Shown: one piece after another, positions 63,300 to 64,000 of the stretch
Layout of the letters: each line of letters begins with the position of its first letter
Numbering within the stretch: the first letter of the stretch is position 1
Assembly: GCF_900258045.1 (NCBI RefSeq)
Contig: NZ_OGVD01000004.1
Coordinates: forward strand, 992,001-1,056,000
DNA from: Sphingorhabdus sp. EL138
GTDB taxonomy: Bacteria; Pseudomonadota; Alphaproteobacteria; Sphingomonadales; Sphingomonadaceae
Direction of reading: 5' to 3'
DNA: 64,000 nt
The notes under the pieces: generated by a model
The model's input: only the letters and a program-made list of their open reading frames with translations
Databases searched by the model: none
Told to the model about the DNA's origin: nothing
Position numbers and translations under genes: made by a program

Positions 63300-63512
63300 T
63301 TAGTTGGGGCGATCCGGTATCGCACTGCCGCTTTGGCTATCCGAACCTGGGGTCGGTACTGTCCAGATTGCCACGTTGGCAAACATGACCGCAGATGCAA
63401 TCAGCATCAAAATGCCCTGTTTCCTGTTCTTGCCGGTGCGTATCAAATACACACCGCCAGCCAGCAATCCGGCGCCCGCCAGCATCAAGACAGACAATAT
63501 CCAATCAGCCAA
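63300..63512 (-). CDS. Unknown small membrane protein with two helices
   Basis: I start at TTG 63512 because AAAGGAG lies seven bases before it, although the frame is open to ATG 63536. This gives 70 residues beginning LADWILSVLM (first residue read as Met). Two hydrophobic segments (WILSVLMLAGAGLLAGGVYLI and GILMLIASAVMFANVAIWTV) are joined by a basic loop (RTGKNRKQ), and the tail is Ser/Pro/Asp-rich. Converges on the hydrolase gene. Function unknown. Confidence 0.68.
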   Translation of the reverse strand: MADWILSVLMLAGAGLLAGGVYLIRTGKNRKQGILMLIASAVMFANVAIWTVPTPGSDSQSGSAIPDRPN

Positions 63513-63683
63513 TAGTCCGCTCCTTTGCAAAAACACTGCAGTTATAATGAACTGATTTCAAGCCATGATCACGGTCCATCCGATATGGATGAAGTTCGAC
63601 AAGATGGATGATTATGCTATGGACAAGTTTAACAAAGAACATAAAAAGAACATATCTGGGACTACAACAGACAAGGACCAAGG

Positions 63684-64000
63684 GTGCAAAGCGATCTCCC
63701 ACTATTGATTATGGCGGATATTCCCCCGACATTCCGTCTGGCGGACCTCTCGGTTTCCGGTCAGATGTCAGAGTGTATCAGCCTTACACCCTCGCAATAT
63801 CAAAGTCGCGACCGGTTGGAAGTAATGACGGGCGGCATGGGTTTTGAGCTGATTCACTACAGTGCCGAAGAGATTAGTCAAAACCTGTCAATTGCCGATC
63901 TGGATCATATTTTCTGTAAAGCTCCGGAAAAAAAAATGGCAGGCATCGGCATTAAACCAGGCAAACACATCGGAGCGGCAAAGCATAGCGATACTGTTAA
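63684..64000 (+). CDS. Partial unknown protein, runs off the right edge
   Basis: An open frame starts at GTG 63684 (AAGG upstream) or ATG 63711 and has no stop before the window ends, so at least 105 residues. The sequence reads MADIPPTFRLADLS ... MTGGMGFELIHYSAEEIS ... DLDHIFCKAPEKK. No family is recognisable from this N-terminal part. Codon use looks coding. No alternative gene fits this stretch better. Confidence 0.55.
   Translation, partial: MQSDLPLLIMADIPPTFRLADLSVSGQMSECISLTPSQYQSRDRLEVMTGGMGFELIHYSAEEISQNLSIADLDHIFCKAPEKKMAGIGIKPGKHIGAAKHSDTV

Noticed and set aside
63569-63708. 47-codon frame with several ATGs before the partial right-edge gene
   Set aside because: No clear ribosome site or family, and it overlaps the start of the better-supported partial gene.

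Overview
The window is a stretch of alphaproteobacterial chromosome, most likely from a marine member of the Sphingomonadales (Parasphingorhabdus/Sphingorhabdus/Sphingopyxis-like). This is inferred from the sphingomonad-type TonB receptor, the DUF6356 protein, the phosphotransferase-DUF6285 fusion beside an acyl-CoA dehydrogenase, the gene orders mreBCD-mrdA-rodA and fabD-fabG-acpP-fabF-mltG, and the acidic tails on L9 and L25. Most of the window is housekeeping DNA. I see no rRNA, prophage, insertion sequence or CRISPR array.

Layout. 0-2 kb: a BLUF photoreceptor, then a three-gene minus-strand unit (YHS protein, extreme Cys/Ala-rich exported peptide, second YHS protein) that ends in its own terminator. 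2.2-4 kb: leuA behind a leader peptide and attenuator-like hairpin. 4.1-6.3 kb: a nitronate monooxygenase-like enzyme and a YVTN propeller protein. 6.5-11.9 kb: a fatty-acid synthesis cluster (fabD, fabG, acpP, fabF, mltG) carrying two unknown exported proteins. 12-14.7 kb: phosphotransferase and acyl-CoA dehydrogenase. 14.8-19.8 kb: an accessory cluster of TetR regulator, DUF3604 lipoprotein and divergent TonB receptor. 20-21.5 kb: a YeiH-type transporter and a DUF6356 protein. 21.7-24.8 kb: rpsF-rpsR-rplI, then a sulfotransferase-like protein and a PKHD hydroxylase. 24.8-27.6 kb: folE, a methyltransferase, tRNA-Arg and a DUF4259 protein. 27.6-35.6 kb: ppdK, glyS, glyQ and a molybdopterin oxidoreductase, all on the minus strand. 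35.8-42.9 kb: two TraB/GumN lipoproteins, an acyl-CoA thioesterase-like protein, rplY, pth, ychF, an exported phosphodiesterase and a MaoC protein. 43-45.5 kb: a LysR regulator with a divergent sterol-desaturase-like gene and a membrane partner. 45.6-53.2 kb: mutL and the mreB-mreC-mreD-mrdA-rodA cell-shape operon. 53.2-59 kb: tRNA-Lys, HU, lon behind an RpoH-type promoter, ybaB, dnaX and the SRP RNA. 59-62.5 kb: two tandem cysteine desulfurases, a ferredoxin and a class A beta-lactamase, closely packed or overlapping. 62.6-64 kb: an alpha/beta hydrolase, a two-TM protein and a gene running off the right edge.

The best candidates for something undescribed are the YHS / Cys-Ala peptide / YHS transcription unit (about 0.5-2.0 kb), which looks like a small exported metal- or thiol-handling module, and the DUF3604-TonB-TetR cluster, which looks like a regulated uptake-and-hydrolysis locus. 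The leu leader and the RpoH-type promoter of lon are the clearest regulatory sites.
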